Origin: a virus
Reading direction: 5' to 3' (one strand)
Length of the DNA: 64,000 nt
Virus record (IMG/VR): IMGVR_UViG_3300027793_000078
Span: 1-64,000 of that record
Both the position numbers and the translations under genes were made by a program. Of the stretch, positions 14,155-23,474 are shown in pieces. The notes below the pieces were generated by a model, which saw nothing but the letters and a program-made list of their open reading frames with translations, was not told the origin of the DNA and searched no databases. Positions within the stretch are counted from its first letter, which is position 1. Every line of letters begins with the position of its first letter.

Positions 14155-16545
14155 ATGAAATATACCGATTATTATAATCACCTTGTAACCGAAGCATTTG
14201 GTGATGTGGAACGCGTAAAATGGAAACAACAAGTTCCTACATTGACTGATACTATCATAGACGATTATCTTGAAAAGTTTCAAGACATTCGTACTGCAAA
14301 ATATCGTTCGTCACAGGATGATATTGAAAACTTTAATATACCAAAAGGCAATGATAGATTCGACATTAGTAAATACAAGCAATGGAGTGATTTTGAAACA
14401 TTTATTGATTACGTAAGTGGTCAAGTTGATTTGGAAAAATCAAAAGGTCAAAAACTAAAAGACGTAGAGGTAACGGATTATAAACCGCTTGTTGATGAAA
14501 ACGGATTGCAAATTTATTATGCTGATACTCCCCGTGCTTGTATAGCATACAAAGGAAATGTACCTTATAGTTGGTGTGTAAGTCGAAGTACAACGAATCT
14601 TTATTACGCTTATCGTTATAGAAGTAATCAGCCGAGTTTTTATTTTGTTAAAGACATAGAGGCAACAAAAGAAGAATTATCAAAACCATTCACAGGCCGA
14701 TTTGACAATCCTTGGCACTTCTTTGTAATTCAAAAAACCAAAGATCAAACATATATTGTTAGTAGTGCCAATAATGATGGTGATGTGGAAATGACATGGA
14801 ATCAAATTTTGGAAATTCAACCAAAACTACATGGCATGGAGCATTATTTCAAACACGTACCATTAAAACGAAAAGAAGTATTAAAATATAAAGAATTAAA
14901 AGATTTAGGCGATCAAGGATTCGCAAAATTAAAATATTCAGACAAATCGCTGTATTTGGATATGTTTCCCGGCAATATTACAGATTTTAAATTTAAATAT
15001 TTGCCCGATGAATTAAAAAACAAATATATAGGATTTGGTATGGGATTGAGCGAAGATCAATACAATCAAATCAAAAATAATAAAAATTTATTAAAACGAT
15101 CTATTCAAATGATTGAACGTCGTATAGAATTATATTTTGATAATGATAGACTTCGCAATCTAAGTGACGGTGATTGGTGTGTATTTTTTGATACAGTTGA
15201 TGGGCAAAAAATATTGGAAAAATATATAGTAAAAGACACAGATTCACATAATAGATTCTTGTTGGAAATTCTACTAAGTAGATCAACTAAATTAAATAGA
15301 AACACAGACAAAATAATAGAAAATATCTTGTCTATAAAACCATATTTTCCAGCGTATGATATAAAGCAACTAATGCATTATTCATCTAATCCTGTGAATG
15401 TAGTAGAATTTATTGCACGCACAAACAAAGGAAAATTTGAATGGGCAACAGAAATGAATGATGTCATGTATCAGTTATTATTGACCAATTCAAAAAATTT
15501 CAGTGAGTTACTGGATGTGTTATTGAAATTGAATAAAAAAGAAAAAACTTCTAAAGATGCATCTTCAAAGTATAATTTACCTGAAAATTCTATTGTTTCA
15601 ATATTAAGAGCGTCTCCAGATTATAAACAAGCACTTGATATTTTTAAACAAAATGGATATTCTATTGATATAAGTGAAGATCAGGTGGATCGTTTAATAT
15701 ATGGACGCTCTAACACAATTTATAAGGATGGATCTGCGTTGATTCAACATTTAGGAGATAAGTTTACAGATAGAAGTATATATCATTTAGTATATTACAT
15801 TAAAAATGTACCCTCGACAACCGAACAAAAACAAAATTTAATTGAATTAATTATTTCAATCAAAACAAAGCTGAACGACGATTCGTTTCGTAGTTTAATT
15901 CATCTTTCACCATTCAAGGAAAAAACATTCTTGTTGATAACGTCAAACAATAAGTACGCTGGCGATGCTATTAAAGAATTACTGTTTTTAATTAGTCCTC
16001 GTCTATCTGAGCTAAATGAAAACGACAAATATACGATTGTTACTTTAATATGCAAATATGGCAAAGATACAATTACAGAAAGTCAAAAACGTATGTTAAT
16101 TGCGTCTTTATCAGATGTAGATACGGTCATCAAAGAAATGCAAAAATATGATATAACATTACCTGTATTAAGTGATCACACAATTCAATTTATATTAAGT
16201 GATTCAATTAGTCCCTTGAATTTTGCGTACTATTTGCAACGCAATAACATAACGTTTAACGTAAAGAAGACCGAAATACAACCATTAGTGATATATTCAA
16301 AAAATCCATTGGAATTTATAAGTGTTTTGCAAATGTTTAGTATTCCAATTATATTAAGCGACAGAGCAATGATTGGACTTTTAAATAAATACACAAATAA
16401 CCTCACATATGTTCGTTCATTGATTGCAAAACTTGTAGAAATATTTGGAAAACCGAGATTGTTAAATTTAAAAAAACTGAATGCTTCAATACGTAATATT
16501 GCTTGGGCGACTAATTGGTTTGGTCCAAAGGATTCAAAAATTTAA
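14155..16545 (+). CDS. Very large cargo protein of the WC[VI]S family, 796 aa
   Basis: Begins MKYTDYYNHLVTE before AFG, a leader ending in a T4-prohead-protease-like site. Residues 14-250 align closely with the first 250 residues of the next gene (GDVERxKWKQQVPTLT, PYSWCVSRS, PSFYFVKDIEAT, NPWHFFVIQKTKD, GMEHYF). The rest is a long run of helical repeats rich in L, I, N and K, with short repeated S-D/L-S motifs, like a solenoid. The W-C-V-S-R-S segment is also found in shorter form at 32344. Function unknown; size and leader suggest an injected effector. Confidence 0.65.
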   Translation: MKYTDYYNHLVTEAFGDVERVKWKQQVPTLTDTIIDDYLEKFQDIRTAKYRSSQDDIENFNIPKGNDRFDISKYKQWSDFETFIDYVSGQVDLEKSKGQKLKDVEVTDYKPLVDENGLQIYYADTPRACIAYKGNVPYSWCVSRSTTNLYYAYRYRSNQPSFYFVKDIEATKEELSKPFTGRFDNPWHFFVIQKTKDQTYIVSSANNDGDVEMTWNQILEIQPKLHGMEHYFKHVPLKRKEVLKYKELKDLGDQGFAKLKYSDKSLYLDMFPGNITDFKFKYLPDELKNKYIGFGMGLSEDQYNQIKNNKNLLKRSIQMIERRIELYFDNDRLRNLSDGDWCVFFDTVDGQKILEKYIVKDTDSHNRFLLEILLSRSTKLNRNTDKIIENILSIKPYFPAYDIKQLMHYSSNPVNVVEFIARTNKGKFEWATEMNDVMYQLLLTNSKNFSELLDVLLKLNKKEKTSKDASSKYNLPENSIVSILRASPDYKQALDIFKQNGYSIDISEDQVDRLIYGRSNTIYKDGSALIQHLGDKFTDRSIYHLVYYIKNVPSTTEQKQNLIELIISIKTKLNDDSFRSLIHLSPFKEKTFLLITSNNKYAGDAIKELLFLISPRLSELNENDKYTIVTLICKYGKDTITESQKRMLIASLSDVDTVIKEMQKYDITLPVLSDHTIQFILSDSISPLNFAYYLQRNNITFNVKKTEIQPLVIYSKNPLEFISVLQMFSIPIILSDRAMIGLLNKYTNNLTYVRSLIAKLVEIFGKPRLLNLKKLNASIRNIAWATNWFGPKDSKI

Positions 16546-16574
16546 AATGATTACATTTATGTCTACCAAATAAA

Positions 16575-16582
16575 TATTTATA
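16575..16582 (+). promoter_or_regulatory. TATTTATA element before the gene at 16591
   Basis: Complete octamer ending 8 bases before the ATG. Confidence 0.5.
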
Positions 16583-16590
16583 AACGAGAT

Positions 16591-19425
16591 ATGAATTACA
16601 CTGAATATTACAAGCATCTGATGAACGAGGCACTTGGTGATGTAGAAAGAATAAAGTGGAAACAACAGGTTCCAACTTTAACTAATAACATTATCAACAG
16701 CTATATTGAAAAATTTGATACAATACGTAAAACTCGTCCATCTGCCGCACAACATGATATAGACGACTTTAATATAGCAAAGGGTAATGATCGATATGAT
16801 ATTAGTAAATATAATAATTGGAAAGACTTTGAAGCATTTGTCGATTATGTAAATGGTCAAATTGATTTGGAAAAATCCAAAGGAAAGAAATTCACTGATA
16901 TTAAAGTTGATGGCAAGCCGCTTGTTGAGAAAAATGGGTTGGAAATATACTATGCGATGGATAAACATGCTTGTATTAGATACAAAGGCGATAAACCTTA
17001 TAGCTGGTGCATAAGTCGAAGTGACTCAAGCAACATGTATAACACATATCGTTATAAATATAATGAACCTAGTTTCTATTTTGTAAAAGATATTGAAGCA
17101 ACACAAAAAGAGTTTGAACATGGATTTGATGGAACATTTAAAAATCCGTGGCATTTCTTTGTAATCCAAAAAACTAAAGATGGAGATTATATTGTTACAA
17201 ATGCTGACAACAACGGAGACGCAACAATGTCATGGAATCACATTTTAAGAATTCAGCCAAAATTAAATGGAATGGAAGAATATTTTGTAAATGTGCCGTT
17301 GTCTGATATTGAAAAACAAAACTATGAACGGTTCATAGATGGATTGAGTGATCGAGAATTTGCAAAATTAAATTACAAAGAAAAAGAATCATATTTGGAT
17401 ATTGCTATTCCAAATAATGAATTAACGGATTTTAAATTTAAATCTCTGCCGGATGATTTAAAAAATAAATATATTGGATTTGGAATAAGAATTACACCGG
17501 GTCAATATGAAATAATCAAAAAAAATAAGTCTTTACTCAAAAGACTAACTGAAATATCTATTAGAAGATTCGAATTGTATAAACAAAATCAACTATATTT
17601 ATGGGATTTGAGTGATATTGACTTTAAAGCGATTGCAGCATCACCAAATGCTGCACGAATTTTACAATTTAAAACCGACGATGATTTTTTTAGATTTATA
17701 AAAATGTTTGGTGCTGACTTAGATGAAGTAATAAAGTTACTTGGACTTGATACATTAACCACCTTATTCAAACGATACCCACAAAAAGCATTTGAGTTAT
17801 ATGATGATCTCGAAATAACAAAACAAATTGTTCAAATATTGGGTGAACATATGAAATTTGTTTCTATTAAAGCTCCGGAGGGGTATTCATCTAGTAATTA
17901 TGGACCTACGTATCGTAATTTTTATACTGATAATGTAAATAATCTTATATCGGTAATCGACTTGATTTTAAAATATCGTGATAAATTGAGTATAACAGAG
18001 TGTGATTATATTTTAAGAAATCATATGTATGGCTTTGATACAGATGACGAAAACACCATCAGCAACAAAATTTTTGAACTGTATAAACAAGGTAAAATTG
18101 AACATGCCAATGAAGTTCCTCTTGGATTGAACAAAGAATATGTTGCCGATCTTTTAGCATGGATATTAATGACAAACAAAAATCCTGAAAAAATTTTTGA
18201 TTATGTAGATTTTTCAATTTGGCAACATTTAACACAGAATACATTAAAGATGTTGTTTAAAAGCCAAAATAAAATAATACACAAGAAACTTGCACCAATT
18301 TTTAAAGATTCTTTAAAAATAGGGCCACTTATGTACGATTTTATAATGACTGTGGTAAGAGGTGACAGAAATAAAATTCTTAATTTTGTACAAAAAATGG
18401 GAGGAGTTGAAAACATAAGAAATCGTATGCCAGAATATGGAATTTCAACTATTTTATACAACACACCAACAATAAATTTGCCACTAATCGCGTCATTGAT
18501 TCCAAAAAAACTTATTGAAAAATTAACTGGATACGATATTAGATCAATTATTAAAAGTTCACTTGGTGAACCTAATAAATTCAACGACAAAAGTTCAAAT
18601 GTCAGACTACCATTATTATTCAAAATTATAGGTGCGACGGCAATAACAAATGCAATGAAAGGATCTGAATTGTATTTTTTATTAAGCGAAGTTGTTAAAA
18701 GCTATTCACCATCTGTTGTTGACAAAAATTCTATTGATAATTTTTGCGAATTGATAATTAAAACAAAGGGAAATGAACTAGAAAGCGGTAAACTGTTAAA
18801 CGAGGTAGAAGCAATATTGACATTTTCAAATAATATTAAACGAATGTTTGATTTAATCGATAAAGAAAAAATTGATAATTTGAATAACGAAAGTGTTTAT
18901 AGTTTATTAAAACATAGTTTTTTTGAGAAAAATTTTAGCAAAAACATAGAACTTTTGGAATTATTGGGAGCAAATAATGTATCAAAAGCATTAGAAGTTT
19001 TCGACGCATCATACAATGCATATTATGATAATTCATATGATTTTTTTTCAAGTGCATCAAGAAAGCCGCCATTGTTTGAATATTTGATAAAACAGTTAGT
19101 TGCATCAGGTAGAAATATGAACAGTGCCATAATAGGTAATATAATTAGTTGTACCATGAGTGTTGATCTTGAAAAAATAGGAAATATATTGGGTGCGGAA
19201 AAAATTTCATTATTAAGTGATCATATAATTGGATATAACATGTCGAAACGATCAGATAAAGATTCATTAATTACTTTACTTATTAAATCTTTTGATAAGC
19301 AAAAATTAATAGATTTGATGATAACAAGTGTCGGAAAAAACTGGGAATCTCAAGTATCAAAACAAACATATCAAATGCTAACCGGCGTGACGGAACATTT
19401 ATTATACAAAAATTACTATTTATAA
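16591..19425 (+). CDS. Very large cargo protein of the WC[VI]S family, 944 aa
   Basis: Paralogue of the preceding gene: leader MNYTEYYKHLMNE before ALG, then the same domain with PYSWCISRSDSS, PSFYFVKDIEAT and NPWHFFVIQKTKDG. After residue 260 it diverges into about 680 residues of helical solenoid-like sequence with no enzyme motif. The tandem pair arose by duplication and the repeat part changed length. The N-terminal domain may carry activity and the solenoid may bind a target. Function unknown. Confidence 0.65.
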   Translation: MNYTEYYKHLMNEALGDVERIKWKQQVPTLTNNIINSYIEKFDTIRKTRPSAAQHDIDDFNIAKGNDRYDISKYNNWKDFEAFVDYVNGQIDLEKSKGKKFTDIKVDGKPLVEKNGLEIYYAMDKHACIRYKGDKPYSWCISRSDSSNMYNTYRYKYNEPSFYFVKDIEATQKEFEHGFDGTFKNPWHFFVIQKTKDGDYIVTNADNNGDATMSWNHILRIQPKLNGMEEYFVNVPLSDIEKQNYERFIDGLSDREFAKLNYKEKESYLDIAIPNNELTDFKFKSLPDDLKNKYIGFGIRITPGQYEIIKKNKSLLKRLTEISIRRFELYKQNQLYLWDLSDIDFKAIAASPNAARILQFKTDDDFFRFIKMFGADLDEVIKLLGLDTLTTLFKRYPQKAFELYDDLEITKQIVQILGEHMKFVSIKAPEGYSSSNYGPTYRNFYTDNVNNLISVIDLILKYRDKLSITECDYILRNHMYGFDTDDENTISNKIFELYKQGKIEHANEVPLGLNKEYVADLLAWILMTNKNPEKIFDYVDFSIWQHLTQNTLKMLFKSQNKIIHKKLAPIFKDSLKIGPLMYDFIMTVVRGDRNKILNFVQKMGGVENIRNRMPEYGISTILYNTPTINLPLIASLIPKKLIEKLTGYDIRSIIKSSLGEPNKFNDKSSNVRLPLLFKIIGATAITNAMKGSELYFLLSEVVKSYSPSVVDKNSIDNFCELIIKTKGNELESGKLLNEVEAILTFSNNIKRMFDLIDKEKIDNLNNESVYSLLKHSFFEKNFSKNIELLELLGANNVSKALEVFDASYNAYYDNSYDFFSSASRKPPLFEYLIKQLVASGRNMNSAIIGNIISCTMSVDLEKIGNILGAEKISLLSDHIIGYNMSKRSDKDSLITLLIKSFDKQKLIDLMITSVGKNWESQVSKQTYQMLTGVTEHLLYKNYYL
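19417..19424 (+). promoter_or_regulatory. TATTTATA element before the gene at 19434
   Basis: Octamer overlapping the last codons of the 944-aa gene, 9 bases before the next ATG. Confidence 0.5.
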
Positions 19426-19433
19426 GATAAAAA

Positions 19434-19991
19434 ATGAAATATACAGATTATTATAAACATTTATTATTTGAGTCTTTAGTTGATAAAAAAATTATAGATG
19501 TTCCTAAAGAACCGGGAACAGTTCCTATTCCGAGTAATCATCTTAGATTGTATCATTATACCGACGCAAGCAATGATGAACTTGAAAGAGATGGTTTATT
19601 GATTTCCAAAGCGAAAGGACATATGTATGGAGAGCCAGATTTTGTTTGGGCTTCATTGAAGCAACCCGGTAATTACAAAAAATATGTAGAATTTAGTGTA
19701 CCTATTGATGATCCTAGATTCAGCATGTGGGGTTCTAAACCAGATGCTTATAGAGGTGCTGAGTTTTATTCAGGTAAAAGCAATGATTTTACATTTCAAG
19801 GTGATATAAAACCAAATGAATTCATTGCAATACATGAACCGTGGCATCATCACTATAGATATATTGTAAATGAAAAGCCAAGCATAGTACAAAACGTATT
19901 AGATGGCGAGTATGATTATTTATTGCAAAAAAAATCAACTCCTGATGAAGCACAAGCGATCAATGCAATTAAAATAAACTATGGTAATTAA
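19434..19991 (+). CDS. ADP-ribosyltransferase-like cargo protein, 185 aa
   Basis: Leader MKYTDYYKHLLFE before SLV. The body starts with LRLYHYTDASNDELER-DG-LLISKA, the pattern in which ADP-ribosyltransferases of the DarT/KptA/RES-related superfamily place an H-Y-T motif and a D-G-L turn. A WAS strand, a YVEFSVPIDD strand and a late EFIAIHE follow, the last being a candidate catalytic or substrate-binding Glu. With 13142-14149 this gives two ART-like proteins with the same leader. Substrate unknown. Confidence 0.55.
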   Translation: MKYTDYYKHLLFESLVDKKIIDVPKEPGTVPIPSNHLRLYHYTDASNDELERDGLLISKAKGHMYGEPDFVWASLKQPGNYKKYVEFSVPIDDPRFSMWGSKPDAYRGAEFYSGKSNDFTFQGDIKPNEFIAIHEPWHHHYRYIVNEKPSIVQNVLDGEYDYLLQKKSTPDEAQAINAIKINYGN

Positions 19992-19994
19992 AAT

Positions 19995-20561
19995 ATGAAA
20001 TACACTGATTTTTATACAAATTTATTAAATGAAGATACTCCAGACATTGAATTAACTGGGAAAACGGTGACGGCAAATAATGTACCTTTAAAAAATTTAG
20101 ATTTAGCTGCCGTGGAAAAAAACATTGTTATGTTTAGAATGCCACATTCAAATTCATTTTTTGGAGAAGGTTACACGCTGATATATTTTATGGATAGTGA
20201 ACAATCAGCACAGGACATGATAAACAACAAGATACCATATTTAACGGTTCCTAGAGGAACATTTACCAGCGGCGGCAGCCCAATAACTGATATTTGGAAA
20301 AATCGTTTTCAGAAACCCGGAACAGAACACATTTTAGGCGTAATAGAAGGATGGACAAATAAAGATAAAATTTATATTGATATGATTACAGTCCGTCCCA
20401 AATATCGACGAAATACCATTGCTCAAAAAATGATAGCTATCATAAGAAAATCATTTCCAAATGCAAAAATAAGTTATTCACATGCCACTCCAGCAGGATC
20501 TAAGTTTTTTACGTCATATCAAAAAAACATTCCACCCGAACAATGGCAGGGAGAAAAATAA
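19995..20561 (+). CDS. GNAT-family acetyltransferase-like cargo protein, 188 aa
   Basis: Leader MKYTDFYTNLLNE before DTP. The C-terminal half has GNAT motif A: IYIDMITVRPKYRRNTIAQKM, where V-R-P-x-Y-R-R-x-x-I-A is the acetyl-CoA pyrophosphate-binding loop, then a helix and SHATPAGSKFFTSYQ, the motif B region. Such enzymes acetylate proteins, RNA or small molecules. Substrate unknown. It starts 3 bases after the preceding stop. Confidence 0.6.
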   Translation: MKYTDFYTNLLNEDTPDIELTGKTVTANNVPLKNLDLAAVEKNIVMFRMPHSNSFFGEGYTLIYFMDSEQSAQDMINNKIPYLTVPRGTFTSGGSPITDIWKNRFQKPGTEHILGVIEGWTNKDKIYIDMITVRPKYRRNTIAQKMIAIIRKSFPNAKISYSHATPAGSKFFTSYQKNIPPEQWQGEK

Positions 20562-20663
20562 ATGCATAACTATACGCCTAGTGAAGAAAGATATATTGTT
20601 GCAGTTGGTCATCATAGATTATTATGGATTGGACAATATTTTGGAAAATGGATGGCTAATTAA
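20562..20663 (+). CDS. Possible small protein, 33 aa
   Basis: ATG directly after the acetyltransferase stop codon opens 33 codons (MHNYTPSEERYIVAVGHHRL, ending GKWMAN). Position and coupling are typical of real small genes here; composition alone cannot confirm it. Confidence 0.35.
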   Translation: MHNYTPSEERYIVAVGHHRLLWIGQYFGKWMAN

Positions 20664-20741
20664 ACGATTATAATAACAATTAATGGTTATAATATTTCTA
20701 TTTATAATTAATTTAAAATAAGTTATATCATTTAAATGTAA

Positions 20742-20749
20742 TATTTATA
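20742..20749 (+). promoter_or_regulatory. TATTTATA element before the gene at 20754
   Basis: Octamer ending 4 bases before the ATG in an otherwise empty 90-base gap, which makes this one of the cleanest instances. Confidence 0.55.
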
Positions 20750-20753
20750 TTGT

Positions 20754-21296
20754 ATGAAAAAAGAAACACTTGTCAGTTTGATAAAAGAATGCATTCAAGA
20801 AATTTTGAATGAAAATAATTTGGCCGCTAAAACTTTTTCCTATAATCGACATAATTTGTTAAAGGAATTAGAAGAATCCAGCAAATGTAAATGTGGAAGC
20901 GGATTAGACAGTGACTGGAAATTAGATAGTCGTGGTATTCCATTAGCAAAAGTATGTCCAGAATGTGAAGTTAATACACTAAAAGGATTTCGTAGAGATG
21001 TTCTATTGGACCCAAACTATAAAAAAAATAAATCAATTGACCAAGATATTGATGAATCAACGATGTCATACAGTCAACTCGTTCAACGTTTCGCGGCAGA
21101 ATCAAAAAAGAAATATAAAAACGCTGACATAAATAAAGTATATCTTTATTGCATCAAAAATCCAAATGCTACAATTCTTCATTTAGAAAAAGATCCTGTA
21201 CTTAATGATCCTACCGAATTTAATGACGATACAAGATACGCTATTTACTATGTATTTGGTAAATTAGGCCGAGAAAAAATGCACCACATCGTATGA
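20754..21296 (+). CDS. Zinc-ribbon phage protein with helical leader, 180 aa
   Basis: N-terminal helix MKKETLVSLIKECIQEILNE could be a longer version of the packaging leader (ends L-N-E). Residues 45-75 carry a four-cysteine site (KCKCGSG and VCPECE) separated by a GIPLAKV segment, an arrangement seen in small phage zinc proteins. The C-terminal part is helical with a MSYSQLVQRFAAES segment. Function unknown. Confidence 0.6.
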   Translation: MKKETLVSLIKECIQEILNENNLAAKTFSYNRHNLLKELEESSKCKCGSGLDSDWKLDSRGIPLAKVCPECEVNTLKGFRRDVLLDPNYKKNKSIDQDIDESTMSYSQLVQRFAAESKKKYKNADINKVYLYCIKNPNATILHLEKDPVLNDPTEFNDDTRYAIYYVFGKLGREKMHHIV

Positions 21297-21337
21297 TGTA
21301 AGAAATTAAATATATAGTAGTTGCAGAATATAATAAA

Positions 21338-21366
21338 TTGACGTGATTATCATTTTGTGTTAGATT
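21338..21366 (+). promoter_or_regulatory. Sigma70-type promoter for the gene at 21375
   Basis: TTGACG (21338-21343), 17-base spacer, TAGATT (21361-21366), 8 bases before the ATG at 21375. Confidence 0.6.
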
Positions 21367-21374
21367 GTCGTAGT

Positions 21375-21647
21375 ATGAACACAAAAAAAGACACTACAAT
21401 CAAAGCTACTACTGTAATACACGTTACATTACAAGATCAAAACTTCACACTTTCTCAAGCAGATGCATATCATCTTTATTATGCATTGGCGACTGCATTG
21501 GGAATATATCCGCATTATTATTCAGGTACTATAAATACACCATTTACTTCGCAGAATAATAGCGGTACTCCATTGCCACAACCCGCATTTATGACCAGTG
21601 AGGGAACACCTATTAATCTTGTCGCAAATATTACTGGACCTAAATAA
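21375..21647 (+). CDS. Hypothetical protein, 90 aa
   Basis: Start at 21375 (MNTKKDTTI) is chosen because an upstream in-frame start would lie inside the promoter. The first 40 residues are beta-rich, then a helix (QADAYHLYYALATALGI) and a Ser/Thr/Pro-rich tail, probably disordered. Function unknown. Confidence 0.6.
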   Translation: MNTKKDTTIKATTVIHVTLQDQNFTLSQADAYHLYYALATALGIYPHYYSGTINTPFTSQNNSGTPLPQPAFMTSEGTPINLVANITGPK

Positions 21648-21648
21648 T

Positions 21649-21996
21649 ATGTTTACAAATACAACTATAATTTTGTCTGGATTCACAAACAACATCACAT
21701 CACAAAATAATGAAATTTCCGTATTGAGAAACAATCAACCTGATATTTGGGTTGCAATACTAATTACTATTGGCCTATTGATATTGGTCAAATTTATGTT
21801 TAGTATTGAATACCGTAAATATCAGTCTAGAAAATATCTACGTATGAACGAAAATCTATTATCAGAAGAAAAATTGAAAATTATGTATTCAAACATTCGT
21901 GCAAAATACAACGACAGACAATTGGAATTTCCATTTGTAAAAGAAATTGATGATGCTTATGTAGCTGCCCGATATAATCTCAATGCACATGAGTAA
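21649..21996 (+). CDS. Single-pass membrane protein, 115 aa
   Basis: Start at 21649 (MFTNTTIILSGF) directly after the upstream stop. A polar N-terminus, a membrane helix at about 36-55 (VAILITIGLLILVKFMF) and a basic cytoplasmic helix (RKYQSRKYLRMNENLL) predict N-out/C-in topology. Function unknown. Confidence 0.6.
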   Translation: MFTNTTIILSGFTNNITSQNNEISVLRNNQPDIWVAILITIGLLILVKFMFSIEYRKYQSRKYLRMNENLLSEEKLKIMYSNIRAKYNDRQLEFPFVKEIDDAYVAARYNLNAHE

Positions 21997-22228
21997 AAGA
22001 GTATTTTTCTTTCATTACAACAAACCTGCAAGTCGCAGTGCCAATGCACCTAAAATGACTGTTCATTACAAAGGTGTATGTCACATTGTAGATCATATTA
22101 TTTGCAGCGTAAGCGTTCATACACATCATAATAAACGACAGCCGCATGTTGTTTTAAAAGGAAAAGCCAATAATATAGTGTTTATTGAAGATGTTCCATC
22201 CAAAGAAACGACAGCACTAATAACGTAA
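21989..22228 (+). CDS. Hypothetical basic protein, 79 aa
   Basis: ATG at 21989 (MSKRVFFFHYNKP), preceded six bases earlier by another in-frame ATG. Beta-rich with eight histidines (YKGVCHIVDHI, SVHTHHNKRQPHVVLKGK). The start resembles small phage proteins that open FFFHYNKPAS. No function can be given. Overlaps the upstream gene by 8 bases. Confidence 0.6.
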   Translation: MSKRVFFFHYNKPASRSANAPKMTVHYKGVCHIVDHIICSVSVHTHHNKRQPHVVLKGKANNIVFIEDVPSKETTALIT

Positions 22229-22256
22229 AAGTTGCGTTTATCATCTATTATGATTG

Positions 22257-22296
22257 AAATATTCCCGATTATATCCATTTTCGGGAATATTTATTT
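22257..22296 (+). terminator. Terminator between 22228 and 22302
   Basis: AATATTCCCGA and TCGGGAATATT form an 11-bp stem with a 12-base loop, followed by TATTTT. Its 3' arm overlaps the TATTTAT element for the next gene, so termination and initiation are packed together. Confidence 0.6.
22288..22294 (+). promoter_or_regulatory. TATTTAT element before the gene at 22302
   Basis: Heptamer 7 bases before the ATG, within the 3' arm of the terminator hairpin. Confidence 0.45.
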
Positions 22297-22301
22297 TAAA
22301 T

Positions 22302-23402
22302 ATGATAACATACAAACAACTTGCAGAAGCAATTCTTTTAGAAAATAATAATTTTCGAGGCGAGTATTGGATACAAGATGGATACGTTCAATTTGCTGAT
22401 GGTGATGTTGGTGATTTAAATCATGAAGCGATTGTTATACAAAGTGCCGCCAGTCAAGTTCTGTCGCACATAGGTATAGATGCAGATGAACCATATATAC
22501 CAGATATGGATGATGAAATTTATGAAGCCATACAAAATGATCTGCCTGAAGAAATACAAACACAATACGTAGACGGGGAAATATCAGCAAAAGATTGTTT
22601 AAAGTATTATGGCAAACATGTATTACAAAATGCAAAATTTGATGAATTGGTTGATGCTGCATATGATCGTATTGATGTAAGACGTTTTGCAATGCGTGAA
22701 TGGGGATGGAAAGCTATTCGTGGAAACAACGTAGACACATGGAATTTAACATCCGAAGATTTGAAAAAAATAAGTTCTGGATTAAGTGATGCTTATGACG
22801 CAGAAATTACTCAATATGAACAAAATAACAAATCAGTTGATGAAAATGGATTTGCCGGACCATATTTTAATATTGAAGTGTATAGTGTAGGTGACTATTA
22901 TAGTGATGTTCCATTTTCACTAATTGAAAGCAAAAATGTGGCATCGTTGCGTCCTTATAAAACGATTAACAGAGGAGAACGTATTACAGAATCAAATGGA
23001 CTCGTCGGACGAGTTGAATTGCCAAGCAAAAAAAATAAAATAGACGATTCATTACGACAGGAATTAAATGATTTGAGTAAAAAGTACGAAGAAAATTTGG
23101 ATTCAAGAGCATACGGATATGTAGATCACATTAAATTAGACGCATTAGTGGCTAAAAAAACAGCGCCTGTTGGAACTGGGTCTGCATACATGAATGAGTT
23201 ATGTCGTATCGCAGACAAATATCAACGAATCATCGTATTGTATACAGCTACAAGAGGATATGGCGGCGGAAATGGTTTTAAAAAAACAACCAGCACTGAT
23301 CGAATAAAAAGATTTTATCAACGATTTGGATTTGTCAGTAATTATAGTAACCCCGATTATAACCCGGATTTAGGTGGTAATATGCACCGCAATCCAAAAT
23401 AA
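22302..23402 (+). CDS. Cargo protein with C-terminal GNAT-like domain, 366 aa
   Basis: Start at 22302 gives leader MITYKQLAEAILLE before NNN; the longer frame upstream runs through the terminator. The C-terminal 120 residues resemble a GNAT fold: a long linker helix, APVGTGSAYMNELCRIADKY (motif A with G-T-G-S-A), a strand RIIVLYTAT and RIKRFYQRFGFV, the typical GNAT ending. The N-terminal 230 residues are an unmatched acidic helical domain. A packaged acetyltransferase is plausible. Confidence 0.6.
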   Translation: MITYKQLAEAILLENNNFRGEYWIQDGYVQFADGDVGDLNHEAIVIQSAASQVLSHIGIDADEPYIPDMDDEIYEAIQNDLPEEIQTQYVDGEISAKDCLKYYGKHVLQNAKFDELVDAAYDRIDVRRFAMREWGWKAIRGNNVDTWNLTSEDLKKISSGLSDAYDAEITQYEQNNKSVDENGFAGPYFNIEVYSVGDYYSDVPFSLIESKNVASLRPYKTINRGERITESNGLVGRVELPSKKNKIDDSLRQELNDLSKKYEENLDSRAYGYVDHIKLDALVAKKTAPVGTGSAYMNELCRIADKYQRIIVLYTATRGYGGGNGFKKTTSTDRIKRFYQRFGFVSNYSNPDYNPDLGGNMHRNPK

Positions 23403-23474
23403 AACAATTTAAAAAATTATTATATGTTGTTTATAACTGATGATTTGATATACTTATGAGTATATAACTACGTT

